Assembly (NCBI GenBank): GCA_034769895.1
Contig: CM068373.1
Span: forward strand, 280,643,158-280,707,157
Origin: Magicicada septendecula
Lineage: Eukaryota; Arthropoda; Insecta; Hemiptera; Cicadidae
DNA: 64,000 nt
Direction: 5' to 3'
Both the position numbers and the translations under genes were made by a program. Shown here one piece after another: positions 43,441-55,480 of the stretch. Within the stretch, counting starts at the first letter, position 1. Each line of letters begins with the position of its first letter. The notes under the pieces were generated by a model. It saw only the letters and a list, made by a program, of their open reading frames with translations, was not told where the DNA came from and made no database searches.

Positions 43441-44748
43441 TGTAACAGTACAATTCTGGCCCTATTATATTTTGGGGAATAATCGATATAAAGTGTATTT
43501 TATTTTAAAGTCCCATATAAAAAAAAAATTTGGTAAAGTTGTATTTAGAGGTTGCAACTGCGCAATATATGGAGTGAACAAGGATTGCGTCAAGGTCAGA
43601 GATATACGTCCAGAACAGCAAAACAGTCGTCATACAAATGTGTCACAAGCTGCGCACATGATTACATCAGCCAAGGTATGCCACTACGCATTTTCTGTGC
43701 CTATAAGCAATGCGTATTACAACTGGAGTGTAGAAACACAAAGGAATGACGACGTAGTTTGTCCCCCACCTCTGTCTTGCATAGTTGCAAACAAAGTCAG
43801 TCTCGACTCAGAAGCGTAGCGTACCGGCCGGTATTTCTCCAAAAGCTAATTCCATCTAAATTTTACACAACTAAGTGTTGTTTGTTATATAATGTAAAAG
43901 TGCAGTATTCATATAAACATGAAATAACAGTGTAACGTAACTTTAACAAAAGTTTTCGTTAAAGTTTTTAACATCTATTAGTGCGTGTAACGATGCGACG
44001 TCTTCGGGACAGATTTGCAGCTAAGTAGCAAACTTATAAAAACAATTTTCAATATTCTATTTAAATTCAAATAAAATGAGCTCAGTTAGGGACGTCCATA
44101 AAATTATACTGCATGAATGAGTGTGTGATTGCGTGAACATAATATAAATATAAAATTTAAGCAGTGCTGGGTTGTGAAATTATTTATAATTATGATATCA
44201 TAAAAAATATAATTGAATATGTTATTTTGGAGGGTTTATGAAATGTTTAAGGGAAATTTTTAAACTTATACAGTAGAACTGCGTCTCATGACGCAACGCC
44301 AAAAGGCATATAATAGCGTGCTTGTTTTCGCACGGTAGAGTCGCATGTTTTTGTAGTAATATGTTATTAAAACATAAAAAATATAATTGAATGTTATTTG
44401 GAGGGCCTATTGAAAGGTTTAAGGGGATTTTTGACTTAAATAATGTAACTGCATCTCATGACATAACACCTAAGGGTATATAGCTGCGTGCTTATGTCGC
44501 ACGGTAGAGTCACATGTTTTGTAGTAAGATGTTATTAAAAGGTAATGTAATTTGGTAAACATGTCAAGCAAGAGTTATTATTTCAAATAACACATTCCGC
44601 TATCTTCTGGTTCGCTTAATCGAATTCTGGACTTAAAGTAAGTAAATATTCTTGTATCATATCACGAGATGGCGCCCGGAACAAAAGTTGAATAAAATTA
44701 TTGATATTACATATAAGATTTATTGGGCAGTAATAAAATAATATAACA
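43441..44748 (+). repeat. 3' LTR of DDGG element 5
   Basis: Same ends and internal duplication as 38118-39423. It differs at about 16 positions plus small indels. The 115-codon frame at 43472 is a chance frame in the LTR. Confidence 0.9.
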
Positions 44749-45693
44749 ATCGGTTATGTTTTAAAATATTATACAGTAATATATGACTCCCCTCTCTAAA
44801 TTTTGAGTTTTTACATTTCCATTTTTAACAATAATTCTGTCTATAATTTTACAAAATCTTCCTTACTTATATTCCAATTACATGACTTTTCTACTGATTT
44901 ACCTTATGTAAATTTCTTCAGTTTAATTGTATTTCTATACTTATTTAATCAAATTTGATGCTGTTTAGTTTTTAACATTTGGCCTAGATTTCTAACAGTT
45001 TTTACATACAAAGTTTTTTAAATAATACATATTGATTTATACCCTCTCTGAGTTTCATTGCTATTGTGACATAAATTAACATTTTCTTATTTTAACAAGT
45101 TAACAATTAGTATATGGTTCATACTATTAATACATAACATATAAATCAAATTAACATTTATCTTTTCAAATCAGACATTTTATACTTATTGATTAATAAA
45201 AATACATAAGAAATATTATAAATAATGAATGTTAGATTCTGACATGTTTAAACTTAATTACTTCTAATACCTTATTCTATATAAAGAAACATAATTATTA
45301 TAATCTTATACTATATTTCTTATACTAGGTTTGATTATCAGTTTTTTTGGTTTTTTGGGGTAATGATACCTTGTCACTTCACTTTCATTATGGCCTGCTC
45401 TGTTTTATTTTATTCATTCTAATGAATGTTATTCAAAAAGAGTGGCAGTTATCTACAAAAACACATGTATTATCGGTCATGATAATACTCTATTTACATT
45501 ATTCATGAACACAAATTAAATCACTTTAAAGTTGTAATATTTCATCATCTACCCAGTTTGTGAACATCAATATTGAAACATAAGGTTTATTTTCTATAAC
45601 ACTAAAACTTGCACCGATTCTCTTTATATTCCTTGATTTTAATTCTAAATAGTTATATAGTTCTACTAGAATCAAGAAATCTATTTATAAAGT
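44749..45693. other. AT-rich flank left of the solo LTR
   Basis: No ORF. T-biased, resembling 11340-13017. It continues on the far side of the solo LTR. Confidence 0.4.
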
Positions 45694-46915
45694 TGTGACA
45701 CTACTAATTGATCACAATTATTTAGAGTAACACACAAATAGAAATAAATTGAATAACTTTCACTTACCATCCAGACATGCTCTTTTGGGTCCAGGGTCTC
45801 ATACGAACACTAGGACACAAGCACAATTTTGAAGGTAGCGTAAATAATTTACATAACACATGTTTAAGAAGAGAATTTCCATTTAATATTTTACTTTTAC
45901 TTTAGTGAAATTAAGATGATACATTTAGTAAATACTTGTTTCAGGTGTTGTGCAACACGTGCTTCTGTTGTAATATGACTTACAATCTACGGCTTACCTT
46001 ATTTTTTCTAGGACACAAACACAGTTATAAAACTCACACAGACACAAACACAGCCCAGCTCTGCCCGCTTCCACATTCATTCTAATTTATTATAAGACCC
46101 TTATCATTTTATAATTTAAACCCCCCGACTACCCAAACGCTCGCCACGCGGTCACGCACACACGCATTGTTCCGTTACACGGTTTTTATGGTCCAAAAGA
46201 AAAACACTAACTCTTGATTAGGGCCCCCTAGACGGATTGACCGCGGTCATATAACTATTTGTGGTAATTACAACTTTTTCCTTGTTAAATTAAAACTTTT
46301 TGGCGAGCCTACGTGAGACTAGCCCGGCGTCGGGAACTGCTACTTGTAGACTGGAACTGGTAACGTAACAGTTACTTCTTGCTCTCTCTGGAGGGAAACA
46401 GTGGTTCACTGCCACTATGTTTTCGTCGCTCAAGCCTCAGTTGTTGTGAGCTAACCATTTTATATATGCACTAATAGAGGTATATTCTGGGTACCAAAGC
46501 ACGATATTGGCTTTGGCTCTGCTGACGTCATTGATAGTAGGCGGTCTCTTAGCAGTATTTCCGGTTAATCTTGGAGAAGATGATGAATAATTCTCTCACT
46601 TTGGCCATCTTGAGTTTTTTGGCCAGAGCGTCCTTTTTAGCGCGTGCTTGCGTGGGTAGTCGCGCCCGTGCGTCGACACACATGCAAAGTTCTTAGAATT
46701 TTGTGGGGGTGAATTCTTCAGCCGCATTGCTCAACAACAAACTGCGTCGATGCTTTTGTTTCGAACTGTTTCTTAACACCGCTCTGTTACACTGACAAAT
46801 ACGTTGCACAATAATTTTCACAACTTTTGACAAACCCGCCCAAAATAAAAGAAATAAAAAATATAAATGCCCCACACTGTTAAAAATAAAAATACCCAAA
46901 AATTGACACGCTACA
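45694..46915 (-). repeat. Solo LTR of the DDGG family (LTR D)
   Basis: Minus-strand start TGTAGCGTGTCAATTTTTGG at 46915, end CA at 45694; 1,222 bp. It has a perfect 4-bp duplication AAGT on each side (45690-45693, 46916-46919) and no internal region, so it is a solo LTR from recombination between two LTRs. It is clearly related to the LTRs of element 4 and LTR A. Confidence 0.8.
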
Positions 46916-46919
46916 AAGT

Positions 46920-48120
46920 ATAATGAAGATTTTGTTTTTTGGTATTATATTATTATCTCCATTGGTTCACTTTCAATTCTTACTCTATACACTTTTTGGC
47001 TTACATCTATTGTACATGTGGTTTTTACCTTTGATATCTTGTTATACTTTTATTTATTATTATTATATTTATTTTGGTGTTTGGGGTTTTTTTTATAAGA
47101 GCACTCCTTCTTCTTGTGGATGCTGTCTTGTTCTTGTTTCTTCCTTGATCCCTTCTGTTCTTCTTGTTTCTTATAAAATTATTCCCTTCATCTTCTTGTG
47201 GATGTCATAAGATTTTCTGGGTTTCTTCCTTACCTACTCTTCTTGTTTCTTACAACATATTTTCTTTTCTTGTTGTGGGTTTAGTCATTTTCTGGGTTTC
47301 TTCCTTACCTACTCCTATCCTACCTGGGTATTACCTTTTTTCTCATATTTAGTTTTTAAATTGGTTTTGATGATTCATCACTCCTTGTAACATTTATTTT
47401 ACATGAACTTTTATTTTAATCAATGATTGTATTCTACGGTGGTTCTTAATTAATTCTTTATTTTATTTTGCTTTCTCGGATTTAACAATGTTATTATTTT
47501 ATTTTTATGATCATTTTACCATTCATTTTTATGGGCTTATCTGTCATGCTACAGATTGCTCTCCTCCAGAAGTGATTATTTCAGACTTGATTATGGATGA
47601 AATAATTGCTTATGGCAATTTTATTATTTTTTATTCTCTGTTTTCCTCTCCATTTCTATACCGACTTTTTCATATTTGAGCTTAATAAATTTTATATAGT
47701 CACTTATTTGACTTTGATTCTTCTTGGATAGTTAGTGTCTTCTGAGATATATTATTATTATTATTATTATTATATATTTTCTTTTCTTATAAACTTCATG
47801 TTTTATCCCTGGGATATTAATTCCCTAACGTTCCCTAACGTGTGAGCTGGGGCAGTCCAGAGGGGCACTGTAGGCTTCACTACTCTGCTGACCATACGTC
47901 ACTTCAAATTGAGTCCAGAGGCAAATCATCTCTGCTCAAAAACATAATGCTGCTGGAATTATCTACAGACAGTCATCGAATAAAAATTATCTAAGAATAG
48001 TCCACCTTATGACTATTTTTAAAAATATCTTTGGATTCTTCACTTCGTTGTTTCTCAGGTTATCTCACATTTTCTATCTTAATGATTCTTCTTACTATTT
48101 ATTATTCTCATTATATATAT
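46920..48120. other. T-rich non-coding stretch
   Basis: Continuation of the AT-rich DNA outside the solo LTR. It has a (TTA)n run near 47753-47773 and a 10-bp tandem duplication ttccctaacg at 47821-47840. Short frames here are low-complexity Phe/Leu/Ile strings and not genes. Confidence 0.45.
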
Positions 48121-48703
48121 TGTTACGACGGTCTACTCGATCGTCGTAGGTACAGTGGAAACAAAATAAGTACAAGACACCAATTAAGTCACTAATCACA
48201 CCTTTAATTGTTACAGTAAAACAGTTCGTAATTAACAACACAGTCTCTACAACAAATCAAATGAAAATTGTACACATGCAATATAATGTCCACAAATATT
48301 AAAACTCAATTGTATTACAATTATACCGTCCGAATATAAAACGCAACACTTCACTACTAACTACTTGCACGTACACAGTAATAACCCGAACCGCTCTGTA
48401 AATATATCGCACTCATACTCTCAAACCGCACTATCCAAAATCTCGCATGGAACTGAAAACTAAGGCCGCTACCCGATGTATTTATAGTCACGCTCACACA
48501 CTAGAAGCTTCCAAACTGCGTCTTATCTCTCGTGAACTACGTAATTACTACGGCCTTGACACAGTCCGAGCGCCCAAGCGAAGCCCGGCACAGTCGAGAA
48601 GATTCTCGCAAAATGCGTCTAGTAGCACGTACACCACACGCTTACATCGAGATCCTTCTGGCATATTCGATAAACGCGTAGATTGTTCTGTGCTGTCGTA
48701 GCA
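48121..48703 (-). repeat. 3' LTR of outer gypsy element
   Basis: 583 bp. Plus-strand ends TGTTACGACGG and GTCGTAGCA, so TACGAC is also repeated in inverted form near the tips. The minus strand has TATAAATA at 48486-48479. Confidence 0.92.
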
Positions 48704-48716
48704 CTGCCCCCTCCTT
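48704..48716 (-). other. Polypurine tract of outer gypsy element
   Basis: The minus strand reads AAGGAGGGGGCAG and then the LTR. It overlaps the pol stop codon (TAA at 48717-48715). Confidence 0.8.
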
Positions 48717-50812
48717 AAGCCTGTTCGTCCCGAACTGGCAAAGCGTCTCTAAATTTGTACTTAGCCAGGCGATCTAGGTGGACGACCTTGAACTTTCGCT
48801 GTCCTTCCTGTTGAATCCAATAAACAACATCGTTAATTCTTTTTTCACAGTGTAGGGTCCTTCCCAGTTAGACTGAAGCTTAGGTGAGCGACCACGACGG
48901 CGCTTTGGATTGAACAACCAGACCAGATCTCCTTCTTGGAAACCCACACTATTGCTGTGAATGTCATACCGAGTTTTCATTTTATCGCTGGCAATCTTCA
49001 GCCGTCCTCTTACCAAGCGATTCATTTCTCGCAGTTGGTTTTCTAATTGCGAGGAATAGTTCTTTGGCTCTTGGGACTGAGTCTCAGGTGATCCAAACAT
49101 CAAGTCCCCAGGAAGACGAATCTCCCGCCCAAACACCAATTTTGCTGGAGTCATGCCAGTTGTGTCATGTACTGATGACCTATACGCCATAAGGAATAGT
49201 GGTATACGTTGGTCCCAGCCTGTTTGGTTCTCGTCAACAACTTTCGAAAGAATGCGGCTCAAGTGTCCTGTTGAATCTCTCAACCATCCCGTCCGACTGA
49301 GGATGCAGAGGCGTTGTCCTGGTCTTTCGAATTCCGAGTAGACAGCATAATTCTTTAAACACTCCTGATTCGAAATTTCTCCCTTGATCCGTATGGATTT
49401 CCATAGGGGCTCCGTAACGGCAACAGAAGTTGTGAACTAACTGCTTTGCCACAGTGGTAACCTCCTGATTTGGAATTGCGTAGGCTTCCACCCACTTAGT
49501 AAAGTAGTCACCTACAACCATGATGTACCGGTTTCCATCGTCAGTAACTGGGAATGGTCCAGCAATGTCTATGGCAATTCTCTCGAAAGGTTGTCCAACG
49601 TTATACTGTCTCATTTTTCCCCTGCTTCTGGTTTGTGGGCCCTTGCTTGGAGCACATATTTCACACGTCCGAACCCATTCCTCTACGTCGTGGCGAAGAT
49701 GAAGCCAATAGAACCGCTTCCGTATTTTGTCAAGGGTTTTGTTAACGCCAAGATGGCCTCCAGATGTTCCATCATGCATCTCCTTCAAAACAGACTGCAC
49801 TTTACTTCGGGGAACTATCAACTGCATGACCACGTCTCGTCCATCTGCACTTTCCCAAGCCCTTTTCAGCAATCCGTTTTCTAAGGTGAGAGATTCCCAT
49901 TGTGCCCAGTAGCCCTTCAGCACTTCGGAACCATGGCAGATATCTTGCCAATCCGGGCGGCGACTTTCCTCTTTTGCTGTCAAGATCGGTCCAATGTCTT
50001 CATCAGTCATCTGTTCTTGTCGACAGTCTTGTGTTGTCCAGCCATCAGCCAGGAAATCTACAGTGATGGCTTGAACATGTTCGCTTGAGTTTTGTTCTTC
50101 CTTTCTGTGGCAATGTCGGCAGTCTTCCGGGCATGGTCTTCGTGATAAGCCATCTGCATTACCGTGCAGGCGCCCCCGCCGATGTTGTATCTTGAAGTTG
50201 TACTCTTGCAGACATCCCAGCCACCTTGCCAACTGTCCTTCCGGATTTTTAAATCTCAAGAGCCATGCAAGTACAGCATGGTCGGTACGTAGTGAAAACT
50301 CTCTCCCATAGAGGTATTTATGGAAGTGCTCCAAAACTCTGACAATTGCCAACAACTCTCTTCTTGTAACACAATAATTTCTCTCTGGTTTAGAAAGCGT
50401 CTTGCTGTAATACGCTATTACTCGTTCTTCACCTTTCTGCACTTGAGACAAAACTGCTCCTAGACCAGTATTGCTTGCGTCTGTGTCTACGATGTACTTC
50501 CCTTCGGAAGCTGGAAAAGCGAGAATTGGCTGCGAACATAATGTAATCTTCAACGTTCTAAATGCTTGTTCACACTCTCTCGACCATTGGAAGTTTCGTT
50601 TATTTTCCGTCAGCTCATGTAGTGGTTTAGCAATAGTAGCGAAGCCTTTCACAAAACGTCTGTAATATGAGCATAACCCCAGGAAACTCCGAACTTCGTG
50701 TTTATTCTTCGGAACCTGCCAGTCTCTTACAGTGTCTACTTTATTAGGATCCATGCTAACGCCCGCTGCCGAAACCAGATGGCCCAAATACTGTACTTCC
50801 TTCTGGAATAGG
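48715..50812 (-). pseudogene. pol: Outer gypsy pol: RNase H and integrase part
   Basis: A long minus-strand frame (50787-49234) begins in the end of RT ([11 protein letters not shown] in the split region), then RNase H ([35 protein letters not shown]), then integrase: the zinc-binding [10 protein letters not shown] ... CEICAPSK, catalytic D in [12 protein letters not shown] in [10 protein letters not shown] in [11 protein letters not shown] 1-bp shift near 49260 moves to the next frame ([17 protein letters not shown]) with the GPY box NWEGPYTVKK. A second shift in an A-run near 48838 leads to INDVVYWIQQ and a stop at 48715. All catalytic residues are present. Confidence 0.88.
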
Positions 50813-52982
50813 TGTGCCGTAACTATCAGTTGTTACGGCAACACACAAATTTGTTTAAGTCGAATCTTGGCAATAGATGCTTTCATTTGGGCCGTGGGGG
50901 TGTAGTGGCGTGATATTGGACGCTCACGCTATCTATGACGCTATCTATGAGAGACTTTGGACAACTTGACTTTTCTGTCCCGCGGCGTGGAGCGGTGTTT
51001 GTCGTTGAGAGGACGGGAGGCGTGTTGTAGACTCGGTGGGTTGTCAGCTGTGCATGCTGCGAGCTGTTTTTCCAGGTCAGCGTCTGGAAAAGTATTGTTG
51101 TTTCATTTTTAATGCCGGGGTTTTTTTTTAATTGATTATGGAAGGCTAAGTAAAAAGTGTGCCAAGGGGTCTGTGGCCTGGCAACTGTGAACCTGTGGTG
51201 AGACCAAGATGTAATATGTAAGTAGATTGAGGAACTCAGACTGAGCATGTGCTAGTGCAAAATCGGACAGGTATGCAAAAATGAAAATTATTAAATTTTT
51301 CCTAGGAGGTGCTTTTGCACTACTTGAGTTTCGGGTCAAGTGAGGGCCTGGCTAGTTCTTAACACAAAAAAAAAAAAAACTGCTTTAATTCTGGAAGTGT
51401 TTTTTACTTTACTGAATACCTGGAACGCTCAGGTTTTCTTAGTTATTGCAAATTCATATATCTTTCAAATGGTGAGGTCAACTTCTCATGCTGCTAGTAG
51501 TGACAGTAATACCTTATGTGCAAAACCTTTTTTTTTACAAAAAAAAAAAAAAAAAAAAAATGTTAGGATTCGGCCTGTGTGCCCATGTGCCTAGTGAAGC
51601 CTGAAATCTAGCTCGAGTTCCTTAATTTCTCTCAGTATTATTCAGTGTTGTTCATATAAATGTCTTGTGTTTGAATTGTGAAAAGCATGTAATGTCCAGT
51701 ATACATTTTGTCTATAATGTGTGTTGAACTTATATTGTGTCTGCCTTTTATTGGAACGTATAAATTTGTTTATGAAAAGAGCTGCAGATCACATACAATT
51801 GCCATAATATGTACTAGAACTGTAATTCAGAAGTATTCATCATGTTAATAGAAATGACTGAACTCTTGTACAAGATGAAATTTCCACTTTGGGATTTAAT
51901 ATTTATTTTAATTCTCTATCAATGTACAGTCACTGTTAAAATTCTTTTGTATATGTATATACTCATAATTCTAATAGAACTTAATAACGTTGGTTCAGTT
52001 TCAAACATGTTGAATGACTATATTTAATCGTTGAGTGATGAGTATGTATAAATAGTGTTATGCATCTAGTCCTTCGTATACACATGGGTGTATGTGCAAA
52101 ACATCTTTACATTTTTGAGAGATATATACCTGGTTATTTGATATTCTTTTAATAATGGTGTGCACTCTGAAATCAGCAAGCCATTGTGCTACACAAGTTA
52201 TACAAGTTTAAGAAAATTGAGCACATACACTTGTGAATTCCACACAAAGTACATAATTACCTACCTTATGTTTACATTATACTTTACTAATTATATGATT
52301 ATCCTTCCTAGCTTTTGATTGAGATTTCAGAGGGCGCATGTTGTTGTGTAATATAATTGTTTAAATTGTTGTGCCTGTAATAATTGTTGTAGGGTAAAAT
52401 TGTTCGTCAAATGGTTTATAAAATTGTTTATAGTACAACCAGAGGGGGACTGTAAAAGAAAAAAAAAAGAGACTCATTGTTATTAAATGTATTAGATTTT
52501 GCAAACCTCTGGATTTATTCTTTTTAATTATTAATGTTAATATAATTTTTTCCAAATATGAAAATTCTGTTTGGTGAAGGTCAAAAATGTACTGTCGAGG
52601 CTTGTTGCATGTCATGGTTCTTTTGAATATTTTAAATATTGTACATATTTTATATATTGCTAATAGAATACTTTCACAGTCTGGATACTATGAAAACACT
52701 CATTGTAAAAAAAAAGAAATTTTTAGACAACCAATTAATTTGTTCTTTGCGGAATTTGAAAATTGAGGTCACCTCATTAGTCCAATTGCCTAATGGTTCC
52801 CCAGCATGTGGCCATTCTTCCACTAGGAGGCCTCTCCTGGTTCAAGTGAACAAGTGAGCCGGTCATCCAGGTAAGCTGTAGATTTTATTTATATTTTTTT
52901 TTAAGGAAGTCAAACTTGTAAAATGTGTTAAATTTGGGAAGTTGAAAATTGTGTTGTGATGTCTTTGGTGATGAGCGGCTCA
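50813..52982 (+). repeat. 5' LTR of inner gypsy element
   Basis: 2,170 bp, TGTGCCGTAACT to GAGCGGCTCA. Compared with its mate it has a 13-bp duplication (gacgctatctat, near 50930), about 47 bp that the mate has lost (near 52190), and scattered substitutions. It includes an A20 run near 51540. Confidence 0.9.
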
Positions 52983-52986
52983 CACA

Positions 52987-53004
52987 TGGTAGCAGAGCGT
53001 GGTT
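52987..53004 (+). other. Primer-binding site of inner gypsy element
   Basis: TGGTAGCAGAGCGTGGTT lies four bases after the LTR. The first 11 bases match the complement of the initiator tRNA-Met 3' end (TCTGCTACCA). Confidence 0.7.
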
Positions 53005-53385
53005 AGGACGTAGGCCTGGCCACCTCTGAACCGAAATTTGGAAATGGATGCGGTGACCTCAATATCTTAGTTGGACATGTTCTGTCAGTTGTGGTGTGTT
53101 CTCCATTGTTGTAATTATGGGTTCACTATTGTTGTAAATCTTGGTCTTTGGGTGCGGTTGCCGGGCCGGGACACCTGGGGGGGATGAACTTGGTGATTCC
53201 GGATTGTATCTTTGGGGTGTTGTTAAGTGTTTATCTGTTTGTTTGTGTTCTTGTTTTGTCTTTGTCTTTGTTGTCTTCTAGCACATGATCTTGGTCTTGG
53301 TTGTTGGTCCGGTGTCGGGTCGGTGACCCTGAGGTACCTTGATTGTTATCACTTGGTTGTATTCAGATCCTTGTTGTGTGAAACT

Positions 53386-54731
53386 ATGGCAGAGGCGGGG
53401 CAGAGTAGTGGTCGGCGTGAAGGCCGCGGTCTGGTGCCCGAGTATTTTACTAAAGATGAGCTCCAGTTCGAGATACGCTTGCGGGGTGGGGTTCCCCAGA
53501 GGGATGTGGCGTCCTTGAGGAGACAACTGCGGGAGCTGCTGGTGGGGCACGCCCCCCGGAGAGTCGAAATTGAGGATTTGGGGGAGGAGCTGGCCTTGTG
53601 TGCGGACAAGTGGACCGAGTTCTCCACCTTGATGGAGGACTCGGAATATATGGGGAGTTCCACCCGTGTTTGGCAGCGGGTGACCCAAAGAATGCACCAC
53701 TTGTCCGCTCGTCTCAGTAATTTGCTGTTGCAGGACGATCTGGAGGAGGAGGTTAGGCGGACTGCGTCGGCCCTGCAGTCAAAAATTGGCCTACCTGGGG
53801 AGGCTCCAGAAAGTCCTGGTAACCCTAAGGAGATGCTCACGCGTCAGACCGTGGCCACTGAGCGGGTGGATCTCCTGGGGGAGGCTTGTAGTGCTCTGGT
53901 GGAGGAACGTCCTTCTATTTCGGTGGGCAGTCGCCCCCAGGGATTTCAGGGGGATCATGTGGAAGTCCCTCGAGGGTTTGGTACCGCCCTTGCCAGCGTC
54001 AAATATGAGTCATTGCCGAACCCCATTTATGACCTCCTCCGTCGGCTTCCAGTGGTCGACGGTCTGGACCTTGACCAGCTTGTGAAATTCTTTGAAGGGA
54101 TTTTCGGCATTTATGATTTCCCTGGGGTGACTGGTGTTTCGCTGTTAAATATGATCTACCCGTATTGTCGGGCGCCTCTGCTGGATCGTGTGGTCTGGCA
54201 TCTAGGCGCGGGCGGGGATTTTGAGGCGTTCCACAGGGATGTTCTGGAACTGTTTATGCCCGGGAGGCTGCGTGACCAGATGCGGCAAAGATTATTTTAC
54301 AGAGTTCAGGGGCACGGGGAAAAGTTAAACGTGTTTATTAATTCTATCAAAAGTGCTGCCCGTGTGCTGCGGGTGGACGTGTCGGAGGCTGAGGTGGTGC
54401 GGGTCATTTTGGAGGGTCTCAATCCTCAGGAGAGGTCAAGGTTGGTGTTCTTGGAGAGACCGCGAAGCTTCGCAGATCTTGTGTCTTCGCCCGCACCATC
54501 CAGATGAACGATGAGGCTCGCTCCGGCAGTTCCGAATTCCCTGTCCCCTGTTCCCCATCTGGTCAGCAGCGGCCTACCCAAGAGCAACGTCGTGGCAGCT
54601 CTGAGAGGAAAGAATACCGTTGTTATACTTGTGGTAAGATGGGGCACTTGGCCCGGAATTGCCCTCTCAAAAGGTCGGAGGTCTCGCGGGAGGACCGTCC
54701 TTCAAAAAACGGCCTGCGTGGGGGGGATTGA
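53386..54731 (+). pseudogene. gag: Inner gypsy gag, frameshifted
   Basis: The likely start is ATG 53386 (MAEAGQSSGRREG); the open frame extends upstream to 53227 without good context. The N-terminal part has FTKDELQFEIRLRGG and LRRQLRELL, a module common at gypsy Gag N-termini. The middle is a capsid-like helical region (LDQLVKFFEGIFGIYDFPG, LFMPGRLRDQMRQRLF, SIKSAARVLRVDV). The frame shifts near 54485 (-1 sense). The next frame holds the zinc knuckle CYTCGKMGHLARNC and ends at 54731. The shift lies before the knuckle, so Gag itself is split; a mutation or an assembly indel is likelier than programmed shifting. Confidence 0.85.
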
Positions 54732-55480
54732 GGGGACGCCGGTCCCTCCCCACGTGTGGTAGCGTTAGCGCATCCCAGGTCCCGTTATGTGCTGTTGAAA
54801 CAGGACACCCATCCGGGGAGCCCTATCCTAAGCCGATTCGTCCTGGCCTCTCCGTGTGTCCATATTTGGAGCTGGAGGTTGGGAAGGGCCGTATTAGGGC
54901 CCTGGTGGACTCCGGATCGGCAGGGTGTCTGATCTCTTCCCGGGTTTACCAGCAGTTGGTCAGGGAGTCTTTAATTCGGTCAAGTGCTCTTTCATCGGTG
55001 GTGTGTTGGACGGCCTCGAGGGAGGTTTTGCCGACCTCCAAATTGGTGGCCTTTAAATTTAAAATAAATTATTTTTCGTGGGTGTGGGAGTTTCTTGTTG
55101 CTCCGAATCTGAGCGTTGATTGTATTGTGGGTGCGGACTTTATTGTGAAAAGTGGTCTGGTCCTCGACATCCAGGGGCACGTATGTTTCTTTAAGTTTAA
55201 CCGTGCCGTGCGCATTCCCTTTTTTGGATATCGGGATGAGGCGGGGGAAGGACTTGAAGAACTTCAACCCCCGGCGTCCATTAATAATTTGAGCCAATCC
55301 GAACAGACCACTTTCCGTCAATTGTGTGAGGAGTTCCCCGAGGTGCTGACTGCCAACCTCGGACTCACTCACAATTTGGAGTATCGTATCCGTCTTTGCG
55401 ACTCCTCGGTTGTCCGTTCGCACCCGTATAAATTCGCTCCGCCCAAAATGACCATTTTGCGTGAGAAGGTGCAAGAATTG
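54732..55480 (+). pseudogene. pol: Inner gypsy protease and RT start
   Basis: The frame is open from before 54732. The aspartic protease has ALVDSGSAGCLIS at about 54900 and the second motif VDCIVGADFI at about 55115. Then the linker and the first RT motif (YRIRLCDSSVV, REKVQEL). The frame is lost at 55480 by what looks like a 1-bp deletion before DQGVIEPS. The active site is DSG rather than the DTG of the outer element. Confidence 0.8.

Larger units (their letters stand above)
38118..44748 (+). mobile_element. DDGG element 5, complete LTR element without pol
   Basis: 6,631 bp, plus strand. LTRs of 1,306 and 1,308 bp differ by roughly 1-1.5% by eye. Internal order is primer site, ORF1 (39593-40895), AT-rich non-coding region, decayed ORF2-like block, stem-loop, polypurine tract. 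Flanking tetranucleotides TTCG and ATCG are an imperfect duplication. No polymerase or integrase motifs are seen. Its LTRs are unrelated to those of element 4 apart from the terminal consensus. Confidence 0.85.

Noticed and set aside
49153-50665. Plus-strand frames of 60-97 codons opposite the outer integrase and RNase H
   Set aside because: Antisense shadows of a strong, motif-bearing minus-strand frame.
51842-52027. 61-codon frame present in both inner gypsy LTRs (again at 59346)
   Set aside because: Low-complexity LTR sequence without family similarity.
54480-54760. Programmed frameshifting between inner gag frames
   Set aside because: The shift lies inside Gag, before the zinc knuckle, no slippery heptamer with a pseudoknot is evident, and similar breaks occur throughout pol; mutation or sequencing error is simpler.
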